Shown here piece by piece: positions 57,961 through 64,000 of a DNA stretch of 64,000 nt. Source of the DNA: Haliotis asinina (Eukaryota; Mollusca; Gastropoda; Lepetellida; Haliotidae); the NCBI RefSeq assembly GCF_037392515.1, contig NC_090282.1, positions 56,382,843-56,446,842 of the forward strand. Reading direction: 5' to 3'. The first letter of the stretch is position 1, and each line of letters opens with the position of its first letter. A program made the position numbers and the translations under genes. The notes under the pieces were generated by a model that did no database searches, was not told the DNA's origin, and worked only from the letters and a program-made list of their open reading frames with translations.

Positions 57961-59232
57961 ATGTACGGTAGAAAATTAGATCCTTTCAGAAGATTGAGAG
58001 AGCCATTAGGCGCCAGAGCCGTGCGACAGTCGGTGACTATCACCAACAATCCCAGCAAGATAGACCAGAATCAAACTCTGCTGGTTAGATTTCCAAACCT
58101 TGGTGAGAATGACCTCATTGTACCAGGCACTGTTCGACTGGCGTTCAATATCACGTTGACCTCCGACAACGACAAACGCGAGCTAGTGCGGAACGTGGGT
58201 CGAGCTATCATCAAGAAAACGACAGTCAAGATCAGCGGTAACGAGGTGCTGAGTATCGACGACAGCGACGTGTTTCACTGCTACGGGGATCTCTGGAAAA
58301 GCGAGGGAGAACGAGTCAATGATGTGTACCAGGGCATCAGCAAATCAACCCGGTCGCGCATAGGGTATGCCTTCACGCCAGACCAGCTAGACAAGCTATC
58401 GGACGGTGAAAAGGCCATCGCTCGAGCATACGGGAATCGATTCTGTGTGCCGCTCGACTTCGAGTTGCTCATGGGACACGCGCCGTTTTACCAGGCCGCG
58501 CTGGGTGATAGGCTCGAATACGAGCTCACGTTTAACGACTATAGCAAAGTAGTGCGTACGCCGAACGGTGATGAGGCCAGTTATGCCATAGACAACATCT
58601 CTCTGGAGTTCGACATGGTCACTAGCCCGGAGCTGGCCAGGCAGGTTCGAAGCCAGTACTCTGGGAAGATGGCTATCCTGTACGATCGCGTACTGAGGCA
58701 TAGATCAGTCGTGCGAGATAAGAGCGACACTGTGTGGAATATCAACCTGAACGTGCCGGCGCGATCGATGAAAGGTATCCTGGTCGTCCCAGTGGAGGAT
58801 TACGAGCCATTCCGGAGGGACAGCGAGAAGTTTTTCAACCCCGAGATTGAAAAGGTGGAAGTGACCATCGAGGGCGTGCCCAACCAGCTGTTCAGTCATG
58901 GTATGAGACCACACCAGCAGTGGGATGAGATAAAAAAGCTACCAGGGACAGTGGGGGGAGCCCCACATTATATAACAAAGGACCTGGACCTCGGCTCCGT
59001 GCAGATCAGTGAATACCTGACCACCAAGTACGCCCTATGGTTGGACATGCGATCCACGGATGATGATAAACTGCACGGTAGCGGGAGCCGTATAGATAAT
59101 GGCAGCGAAGGGATAACCATCCAGATTACTAAGAAGGCTCAACCCGCTGGTAAGTTGAAATTATATCTGTACGTTATTATGGACGCGCAACTTAATATAG
59201 ACAATGGGAGATTCGTGCAAGCCATCTACTGA
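57961..59232 (+). CDS. Major capsid protein candidate (double jelly roll), 423 aa
   Basis: Likely the hexon-forming capsid protein. Chosen start ATG 57961 lies directly after a TTTATATAACA box; the frame is open further upstream but overlaps the divergent gene. Beta-strand-like stretches alternate with loops throughout: SVTITNNPSKIDQNQTLLVRF, IVPGTVRLAFNITLTSDND, TTVKISGNEVLSIDDSDVF in the first half; VWNINLNVPARSMKGILVV, IEKVEVTIEGVPNQLFSHGM and the final KLKLYLYVIMDAQLNI in the second, consistent with two barrels. It is shorter than many Polinton capsid proteins. No transmembrane segment. It is followed immediately by the packaging ATPase, a standard pairing. The family call is by pattern and context. 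Confidence 0.65.
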   Translation: MYGRKLDPFRRLREPLGARAVRQSVTITNNPSKIDQNQTLLVRFPNLGENDLIVPGTVRLAFNITLTSDNDKRELVRNVGRAIIKKTTVKISGNEVLSIDDSDVFHCYGDLWKSEGERVNDVYQGISKSTRSRIGYAFTPDQLDKLSDGEKAIARAYGNRFCVPLDFELLMGHAPFYQAALGDRLEYELTFNDYSKVVRTPNGDEASYAIDNISLEFDMVTSPELARQVRSQYSGKMAILYDRVLRHRSVVRDKSDTVWNINLNVPARSMKGILVVPVEDYEPFRRDSEKFFNPEIEKVEVTIEGVPNQLFSHGMRPHQQWDEIKKLPGTVGGAPHYITKDLDLGSVQISEYLTTKYALWLDMRSTDDDKLHGSGSRIDNGSEGITIQITKKAQPAGKLKLYLYVIMDAQLNIDNGRFVQAIY

Positions 59233-59303
59233 TGGGGGGTAACCCCCCACACCCCCCAACAATAAACTACCCCACCTCCCCACTGACCCACACTGCGCCA
59301 TAG
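59232..59303 (+). other. Short frame beginning on the capsid stop and ending just before Walker A
   Basis: ATG 59232 overlaps the capsid TGA. It codes for 23 residues rich in Pro and Thr (starting MGGNPPHPP) and stops at TAG 59301-59303, where the ATPase frame continues in a different phase. The residues look like the leader expected before an A32-type P-loop, which supports a frame break rather than a separate peptide. Confidence 0.5.
59233..59258. repeat. GC-rich mini-palindrome, copy 3
   Basis: GGGGGGTAACCCCCCACACC, reverse orientation, between the capsid stop and the ATPase P-loop. Confidence 0.8.
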
Positions 59304-59863
59304 TGTGCGGGCAGACTGGCTGTGGGAAGACCGTTTTCGTGTTGGATATGTTGGAGGGGTACTACAAGGATGTGTTCGATAACATCGTTATCATGTGCCC
59401 TACTCTGAGCATGAATAAAACGTACGCGCGACCTTGGGTGATGACGGACCCGGACGTACACAAAATCGACCCTGGAACACGCCTGCAGGACTGGTTGAAA
59501 GCTCTTCACGAGAAATTTAAAGGGGAACCGACGCTGTTTATACTGGACGACTGCAGCGCTAATCGCGAGATAACAAAAAAGAGAGACATGCTATCGTACC
59601 TGGCCTTCTCCGGCCGGCATGCAAATCACAGCGTCTGGGTGCTAACGCAGAAGTTCAACTCTGTGTTGAAAGACCTCAGGGAGCAGACGCGATGGGTGGC
59701 CTTATTTCACTGCAAGGACAGGGATTCGTTCGAGGAGTGTTTGAGAGAGAACGATGTGATGAGCAAATTAGAACGGGAACGGGTGAAGAAACAGCTCGCT
59801 GAAACTAAACACGCTAAGCTCGTGCTCAAGACCGACCAACCAGTAGCATATATAGTATGCTAA
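59243..59863 (+). CDS. Packaging ATPase (A32/FtsK-HerA type), about 190-200 aa, no ATG in its own frame
   Basis: Powers packaging of the viral genome into capsids. Walker A is GQTGCGKT (59309-59332) and Walker B LFILDDCS. A sensor-like NHSVWVLTQKFN and an arginine-containing EQTRWVALFHCKDRDS follow, all in the order of the A32 family. The frame is open from 59243 but has no ATG before Walker A; the only nearby ATG (59232, overlapping the capsid stop as TGATG) is in another frame that ends at TAG 59301-59303. So either a one-base change breaks the gene in the proline-rich leader, or it starts at GTG 59303, or it is made by frameshifting. A GC-rich mini-palindrome occupies exactly this junction (59233-59258). 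Confidence 0.75.
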   Translation, partial: PPTPPNNKLPHLPTDPHCAIVCGQTGCGKTVFVLDMLEGYYKDVFDNIVIMCPTLSMNKTYARPWVMTDPDVHKIDPGTRLQDWLKALHEKFKGEPTLFILDDCSANREITKKRDMLSYLAFSGRHANHSVWVLTQKFNSVLKDLREQTRWVALFHCKDRDSFEECLRENDVMSKLERERVKKQLAETKHAKLVLKTDQPVAYIVC

Positions 59864-59928
59864 GCAAAGCTAAGCAAAGCTAAGCAAAGCTAAGCAAAGC
59901 TAAGCAAAAGCTAAGCAAATGCTAAGTA
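59859..59928. repeat. (GCTAAGCAAA)n tandem repeat, 6 units plus a partial one
   Basis: Four perfect 10-bp units, then two 11-bp units and a partial. The first unit contains the ATPase stop codon (TAA 59861-59863). The tract ends at a candidate start of the next frame. Confidence 0.95.
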
Positions 59929-60041
59929 TAGCTATGATATTTGAAGTGTTTGTCGTGTGCAACTTAACCTTCATTTCTCTGTGTTTTGTCTGCATCGGGT
60001 ATTATATAGTTAAAACTAAATCTTACTTGTTATATTATAAG

Positions 60042-60641
60042 ATGGAGTGTGAGGAATTGCTCGAACAATTGTCGTTGGAGGGTTCCCCCACTGGGGGTGT
60101 GGGGGATTCCCCCAAGCGAGAGAAACTGGTGGCGTTGGCTGTTGGCGGCAAAGCCAAACATTACTTTGGAGACTACACTCCTGATAAAATTCACAAAATG
60201 TCAGCCGAAGAAATCGATAAGCTGTACGCTAGATACGAGTCCCGGCTCGGAGCAGAAATGACAAAGACAATAGGATCGGCTATGACCCAGATATACACCG
60301 GTATTGTATCACACTTCCTTCCCATTCCACCAGAGCGCCGACTTTACCTGTGGGAGGACCTCGAGAAAGACCCTTTTATCGAACACGCCGTGAGTTCTAT
60401 CAGCTGCGGGCTGTACCACAAATATGGTATGTTGTTGGCTCCAGTGACGGCGGCGATTATCACGGCAAAACATTGTCAATTTGAGAGAAAGAATAATAAT
60501 AATAGTATAGATGGATGCTGCACAGGAAACCCCAGTGGAGGTACCCCCAACAGTGATGGAGGAGACCCCACCCCCAACAGTGAGGGAAGTGACCCCTTCA
60601 GTGGAGGTACCCCCAACAGTAACCAGACAGAAGAATCCTAA
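60042..60641 (+). CDS. Viral protein of unknown function, 199 aa (or 240 aa with a hydrophobic N-terminus)
   Basis: Two starts are possible. ATG 60042 sits on the box TTATATTATAAGATG, like other starts here, and begins MECEELLEQLSLEG. The frame is also open from 59919, which would add MIFEVFVVCNLTFISLCFVC, a signal-anchor-like segment. The core includes YTPDKIHKMSAEEIDKLYAR, YESRLGAEMTKTIGSAM, SHFLPIPPERRLYLWEDLEK and YGMLLAPVTAAIITAKHCQFE, the last with a hydrophobic stretch. Position 60081-60114 is a GC-rich mini-palindrome translated as GSPTGGVGDSP. The C-terminal 44 residues (NPSGGTPNSDGG...) are repeat translation and overlap the next gene in another frame. Function unknown. Confidence 0.65.
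   Translation: MECEELLEQLSLEGSPTGGVGDSPKREKLVALAVGGKAKHYFGDYTPDKIHKMSAEEIDKLYARYESRLGAEMTKTIGSAMTQIYTGIVSHFLPIPPERRLYLWEDLEKDPFIEHAVSSISCGLYHKYGMLLAPVTAAIITAKHCQFERKNNNNSIDGCCTGNPSGGTPNSDGGDPTPNSEGSDPFSGGTPNSNQTEES
60081..60114. repeat. GC-rich mini-palindrome, copy 4
   Basis: CCACTGGGGGTGTGGGGGAT, then TCCCCCA, in the 199-aa gene. Almost identical to the reverse complement of copy 7. Confidence 0.85.
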
Positions 60642-60852
60642 GAGAGTAGCTGCCGGTAAAAAACGGTGGTGTAACCAACATAAAGTGGCCAACCCAACCC
60701 GACTGTTGTTGGCTGTAGGCGTAACTGCTGCCGTGGTTATAACATGGTTATACGTGGGGGTACCCTCCAACAGTGAGGGAAACCCTGGGGGTGTGGGGGG
60801 TACCCCCACGCCGCCGGCAGGCCCCACTGTCGACCCGCATATCATGTTATAA
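60511..60852 (+). CDS. Viral small basic membrane protein, 113 aa
   Basis: It starts at ATG 60511, inside the end of the previous gene but in another frame. Residues 1-40 are acidic Pro/Thr repeats (VEVPPTV occurs twice). Residues 41-60 are basic (RQKNPKRVAAGKKRWCNQHK). Residues 65-85 are one membrane span (RLLLAVGVTAAVVITWLYVG). The tail NPGGVGGTPTPPAG is a translated GC-rich mini-palindrome. The basic motif before a span could bind DNA or lipid headgroups; function is not known. The overlapping repeat region leaves open which frame was coding originally. Confidence 0.6.
   Translation: MDAAQETPVEVPPTVMEETPPPTVREVTPSVEVPPTVTRQKNPKRVAAGKKRWCNQHKVANPTRLLLAVGVTAAVVITWLYVGVPSNSEGNPGGVGGTPTPPAGPTVDPHIML
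60530..60624. repeat. GC-rich mini-palindrome region, copy 5, with an exact 22-bp repeat
   Basis: The 22 bp at 60533-60554 (containing GGAGGTACCCCCAACAG) recur unchanged at 60599-60620. A related ACCCCACCCCCAACAGTG lies between them. It spans the overlap of two frames. Confidence 0.85.
60751..60812. repeat. GC-rich mini-palindrome, copy 6
   Basis: GTGGGGGTACCCTCCAACAG followed by CCCTGGGGGTGTGGGGGGTA and CCCCCACG, in the tail of the 113-aa gene. Confidence 0.85.
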
Positions 60853-60877
60853 TTTAAAATATTTTTATATATACATA

Positions 60878-61105
60878 ATGTCTGAGGGGAAAACGTTCGT
60901 CAACGACGCATACCACGCCACAGTGGTCGCCAGTCTAGCAGTAGGGTACGCTCAGTTGACTAAAATGGTGCTTAAACAACCAACTATCAAGCTAGATTTC
61001 AACCTGCAGGATATGGGTATGCTCATAATGAACCTTGGTATGGCGATGGCCACAAAAGACATCCTAGTAAAACAAGGAATAATACCTGATAATATAATGA
61101 AATAA
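60878..61105 (+). CDS. Viral small protein, 75 aa
   Basis: ATG 60878 follows TTTTATATATACATA, in line with the promoter boxes of neighbouring genes, so I prefer it to the upstream open frame that starts inside the previous gene. The sequence MSEGKTFVNDAYHATVVASL, then IKLDFNLQDMGMLIMNLGMA, has two moderately hydrophobic helices. No family recognised. It ends 8 bp before the next start, suggesting co-transcription. Confidence 0.65.
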   Translation: MSEGKTFVNDAYHATVVASLAVGYAQLTKMVLKQPTIKLDFNLQDMGMLIMNLGMAMATKDILVKQGIIPDNIMK

Positions 61106-61113
61106 ATATAGGG

Positions 61114-61539
61114 ATGGCCACGATAGCTATGATGGTCGGTGGGGCGTTAGTGAATGCCCTGGCATTTTCCGGGAGTAATTTCCTCTTCTCGAAACTACGA
61201 GATGACCACGCGGCTGAAATACAGGAAGAAAGGAAGCGGCACGATCTCGCTACTGAGAAATTACAAAGAGCACAGGCCGAGTACGCTAAAAAACGTCTCC
61301 AGAGGATCGATTTTATTAACGAACAACTCCAGCGTGAAAACCATGCCGTTCAAACATTCAACGATGTCGATGAAGCAATGAAAGAATACTACCTACTAAC
61401 TGGTAAACAATTGGAACCGCTCAATAAACCCACACTCGCTCAGTACTACACACCATCCAAGGGACAAATGAATCGTGAACGGGGCTTCATAGTGTTGGGT
61501 ATAGCAGCTACTGTGTTGGTTGCGAAGCAATTAAATTAA
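61114..61539 (+). CDS. Viral coiled-coil protein with membrane segments at both ends, 141 aa
   Basis: Residues 1-27 are hydrophobic (MATIAMMVGGALVNALAFSG). Residues about 30-80 are a highly charged coiled coil (EIQEERKRHDLATEKLQRAQ, EYAKKRLQRIDFINEQLQRE). The last 20 residues are again hydrophobic (FIVLGIAATVLVAKQLN). No function assigned. The design (short anchor, coil, short anchor) and the place just upstream of the polymerase suggest a virion-membrane or scaffold role, which is inference only. Confidence 0.7.
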   Translation: MATIAMMVGGALVNALAFSGSNFLFSKLRDDHAAEIQEERKRHDLATEKLQRAQAEYAKKRLQRIDFINEQLQRENHAVQTFNDVDEAMKEYYLLTGKQLEPLNKPTLAQYYTPSKGQMNRERGFIVLGIAATVLVAKQLN

Positions 61540-61558
61540 AATACCTATATAAGTAAAC

Positions 61559-61825
61559 ATGAGACCCGCTCCATACCGATGCGAATACATACTTATGGGG
61601 AAGACCGAGGCCTGTGGTAGGAAATGCAGGAATCAGGGGTTCTGTTGTTTCCATATGGGAAGTCCTAACTACACGTGTTCTGTGTGTGGTATCGGGGTTA
61701 AAGGACACTACTGTCTATGTAAAGCTCACGGAGCGAACGTAGTCAGACATCAACTCATCTACGAGAATAAAAAGGGCTACATAAAAGAACGTAGGCGACT
61801 GCTCAAGATAGACTCCAGTGCGTGA
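61559..61825 (+). CDS. Viral Cys-rich zinc-finger-like protein, 88 aa
   Basis: Cys at 8, 19, 23, 29, 30, 40, 43, 52 and 54 and His at 32, 50 and 57 could form two zinc sites: C8/C19/C29 or C30/H32, and a CxxC-type C40-C43 with C52/C54/H57. The C-terminal 25 residues are strongly basic (NKKGYIKERRRLLK). A nucleic-acid-binding role is plausible. ATG 61559 is preceded by CTATATAAGTAAAC. It lies 60 bp upstream of the polymerase. Confidence 0.7.
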   Translation: MRPAPYRCEYILMGKTEACGRKCRNQGFCCFHMGSPNYTCSVCGIGVKGHYCLCKAHGANVVRHQLIYENKKGYIKERRRLLKIDSSA

Positions 61826-61885
61826 AAGGGTTATCTCCCTTTACTGTGAACCAATGAGACATTGGTTCTCTTAGGTGTAAACACT

Positions 61886-64000
61886 ATGGCTACTGTACGC
61901 GAGCTGAAGAGGGTCGCAAAACAGAGAGGTGTGATCGGGTATTCTCGAATGCGGAGGTCAGCATTGTTGAGATTACTAGGTTTAGAAGCCCCTCCTACGG
62001 TAACACAATTAAAAGCTCAAGCAAAACAGCTTGGATACACGGGTTATTCAAACCTGGGGAGAGCCGGGTTAACCGCATTGTTATCACATGCCCCCGTAGC
62101 ACGTCCCACTGTAAAACAATTGAAAGCCGAGGCACACGATTTGGGTTTAGGTGGGTATTCTCGTATGAGAAAACCACAGCTTTTAGAATTATTACGACAG
62201 AATAGAGCTATTGACCTACAGTTCGTGCGCACTGAGCGCGCTGTAGGCAACTATTTGAGAGGTTGGCGCATGCACGTTGATAGAAACATAGACATTACAG
62301 ATATCAAGCCTCTGATAGCTGATAAGGTCAACCAGGAACTAAATAACCTAGGAAGTATCAAGTTTCAGATCACAGTGAAAATGTCGCTGGATAAGCAGGT
62401 TGGGGGCCCCACAGGGGCCACTGAGTATGTTCAGCCTTACTTCCGAGGTCAACAAGAGGTCGCCACACATACAGAGACCATTGATACATCAATCGATACC
62501 AGTTTTCAGCAGATACGAGAATACCTAGAACGCTACACACACTTGGGGTCCGGGTGGGCTGTAGATAAAATCGATAATGTCTATCTAGACATAGCTAACT
62601 ACGTGCCGTTCAGAGGCGGGTCATACCTAGCCTTGCCTCCCTACTATAGGAACAAACATGCCATAGTAAACGTTAAGAATAGAGGAAACGATTGCCTGAG
62701 GTTAGCTATCAGGTCAGCCTTATTTCCAGCTGGCACTCATTCAGATAGGCTTTCTAGCTATCCCCAAGACGATGGGCTCAACTGGGATGGTATAGATGAA
62801 CCCACCCCCATATCCCAGATCACTAAAGTAGAAAAACAGAATAATCTGGCTATAAATGTCTTTGGGCACGAAGGTAACACAACAATAGTACACAGGGTCA
62901 GCCCGGTGAAGGATCGCCAAGTTATCAATATATTCATGATCCAACGAGGTGAAAAGTATCACTACACGTGGATAAAACATCTCAGCCGGTTGTTGCACGA
63001 CCAGTCGAAACACGATGGGGAAAAACACTTTTGTGTACGATGCCTACACGGTTTCAGTCGAGCTGATTTATTAGAATCCCACCGGGATGATTGTCAAGGT
63101 GTGGGGCAGACGGCCATACGAGTCGACATGCCTAAGGAAGGTGATAATATCCTAAAATTCAGTAACCACAAGAACCAAATGTCTGTGCCTTATATCATAT
63201 ACGCCGACTTCGAAGCCTTGGTTGTGGGTGGGGATTCCCCCACACCCCCCAGTGGTAGCTTCACCCACAAGACACAAGAGCATAAAGCCTGTTCGTTTGG
63301 ATACATTGTCGTCCGTTGTGACGGGGAAACGAAAGCTCCGGTAGTATATAGGGGCCCTGACGCGGCTGAAAGGTTTCTAAAGTGTTTGCAGGAGGAAGAA
63401 AAAATTATTAGGAATGCATTGTATAGAATCGCTCCCATGCGTCTGACCCAAGACGACAAGTTAGCTCACGCTAGTAGCACTAACTGTCACGTGTGTGACT
63501 CACCACTTAACGGTGATTCGGTGAGAGATCACTGCCACATAACTGGTAAGTATAGAGGCGCCGCTCACAACGCGTGCAACCTCAAGCTTAAAATCAACCC
63601 TAAGACAATAAACATCCCCGTTGTCTTTCACAACTTGAGAGGGTACGACTCACACTTGATCATGCAGGCCATCGCGAAAATCGATGGTAATATAACGTGC
63701 ATCCCCAACAACATGGAGAGATACATCTCCTTCAGCTTAAACGGACTTAGGTTCATTGACTCGTTTCAGTTCCTCCTGTCGTCACTCGACAGTCTGGTCA
63801 AGGCCAACAATACCTTCCCTATCACCGATCGATACACAAACGCCGAGACTAGACCCCTGCTTATGAGGAAGGGTGTGTACCCCTATGAGTACATGGATAG
63901 TTGGGTCAAGTTCACCGAGACCAGACTACCTCCTATTGACTGCTTTTATAGCAAGCTGAATGAGGCGTCCGTCTCAAGAGATGATTACTCGCACGCGACT
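61886..64000 (+). CDS. Family B DNA polymerase (protein-primed Maverick/Polinton type), N-terminal 705 aa, continues past window
   Basis: Genome replication enzyme. The frame is open from ATG 61886 to the right edge. Residues 1-105 hold three repeats of about 33 aa starting TVRELKRVAKQ, TVTQLKAQAKQ and TVKQLKAEAHD, each with GYS and a Leu-rich end: SAP/Rho_N-like DNA-binding units. A zinc finger follows (FCVRCLHGFSRADLLESH, from C383). Exonuclease motif I is YADFEAL (D441, E443). A treble-clef endonuclease-VII-like insert is CHVCDSPL (C534, C537), DHCHITGKYRG (H549, C550, H551) and C564. Exo II is VFHNLRGYDSHLIM. The polymerase palm motifs lie beyond the window. The segment right after Exo I (residues about 446-460, VVGGDSPTPPSGS) is a translated GC-rich mini-palindrome. 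No stop or frameshift is visible. Confidence 0.88.
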   Translation, partial: MATVRELKRVAKQRGVIGYSRMRRSALLRLLGLEAPPTVTQLKAQAKQLGYTGYSNLGRAGLTALLSHAPVARPTVKQLKAEAHDLGLGGYSRMRKPQLLELLRQNRAIDLQFVRTERAVGNYLRGWRMHVDRNIDITDIKPLIADKVNQELNNLGSIKFQITVKMSLDKQVGGPTGATEYVQPYFRGQQEVATHTETIDTSIDTSFQQIREYLERYTHLGSGWAVDKIDNVYLDIANYVPFRGGSYLALPPYYRNKHAIVNVKNRGNDCLRLAIRSALFPAGTHSDRLSSYPQDDGLNWDGIDEPTPISQITKVEKQNNLAINVFGHEGNTTIVHRVSPVKDRQVINIFMIQRGEKYHYTWIKHLSRLLHDQSKHDGEKHFCVRCLHGFSRADLLESHRDDCQGVGQTAIRVDMPKEGDNILKFSNHKNQMSVPYIIYADFEALVVGGDSPTPPSGSFTHKTQEHKACSFGYIVVRCDGETKAPVVYRGPDAAERFLKCLQEEEKIIRNALYRIAPMRLTQDDKLAHASSTNCHVCDSPLNGDSVRDHCHITGKYRGAAHNACNLKLKINPKTINIPVVFHNLRGYDSHLIMQAIAKIDGNITCIPNNMERYISFSLNGLRFIDSFQFLLSSLDSLVKANNTFPITDRYTNAETRPLLMRKGVYPYEYMDSWVKFTETRLPPIDCFYSKLNEASVSRDDYSHAT
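63224..63255. repeat. GC-rich mini-palindrome, copy 7, inside the polymerase
   Basis: GTGGGTGGGGATTCCCCCAC, then ACCCCCCAGTGG, reverse orientation, three codons after Exo I of the polymerase. It keeps the reading frame. Confidence 0.85.

Larger units (their letters stand above)
52373..64000. mobile_element. Integrated Maverick/Polinton-type (adintovirus-like) DNA virus, right end outside window
   Basis: It combines a family B DNA polymerase with a Polinton-type N-terminal region, an A32/FtsK-HerA packaging ATPase, a double-jelly-roll-type capsid candidate, a putative penton protein and a possible integrase fragment in compact intron-less genes. This gene set defines Mavericks/Polintons and adintoviruses. 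Leftward genes occupy 52435-55564 and 56744-57928; rightward genes occupy 55594-56766 and 57961 to the edge. The maturation protease (adenain/Ulp1-like) typical of the group was not seen and may lie to the right. Terminal inverted repeats could not be identified because the right end is missing. A frame interruption in the ATPase region and a nonsense codon at 54854 suggest an endogenous copy. Confidence 0.85.

Overview
The window looks like a mollusc nuclear genome, most likely a marine gastropod such as an abalone. I infer this from animal genes split by canonical introns, dense tRNA-headed SINEs whose 3' tails read as TTTAGTTTTACGCC on the reverse strand, many DNA-transposon fossils and AT-rich spacers. 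The species cannot be fixed from sequence alone.

Host part (1 to about 52.3 kb). A TP53BP1 (53BP1) homologue runs on the minus strand from a start codon at 23374 leftwards out of the window. I could trace 19 coding exons in perfect phase (about 793 residues), covering the disordered SQ/TQ-rich N-terminal half; the Tudor and BRCT part lies beyond position 1. Head to head with it lies a complete five-exon RPS6 gene (25917-31679, plus) with a TOP-like pyrimidine start and a 3.5 kb first intron. A TNFAIP8/TIPE-family gene lies on the minus strand (coding 45188-45724, with a non-coding upstream exon near 47.4 kb and a probable long 3' UTR). Introns and spacers hold a frameshifted mariner, a broken DIRS-like retroelement, a Merlin fossil with its 8-bp target duplication, hAT-like MITEs, foldback elements, at least four SINE families, three minisatellites and a 914-bp unit repeated three times in tandem.

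Viral part (about 52.4 kb to the right edge). An integrated Maverick/Polinton-type (adintovirus-like) element fills the last 11.6 kb and continues past the window. It carries a possible integrase C-terminal fragment, a putative penton (minor capsid) protein, a double-jelly-roll-type major capsid candidate, an A32/FtsK-HerA-type packaging ATPase and a family B DNA polymerase (705 residues visible, open at the right edge). Several unrecognised membrane proteins and a Cys-rich zinc protein lie between them. Genes are tightly packed, with start/stop overlaps and 30-bp divergent promoters. One gene has an in-frame stop and the ATPase lacks a start codon in its own frame, so this copy is probably partly decayed.

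The most unusual signals are in the viral element. A GC-rich mini-palindrome (core GGGGGTGTGGGGG followed by a C-run) recurs at seven places, on both strands and in several reading frames, inside and between genes, including the exonuclease domain of the polymerase. A perfect 35-bp palindrome contains the start codons of two divergent genes at its two ends. AT-rich boxes sit directly on most viral start codons. The polymerase begins with three SAP/Rho_N-like repeats.
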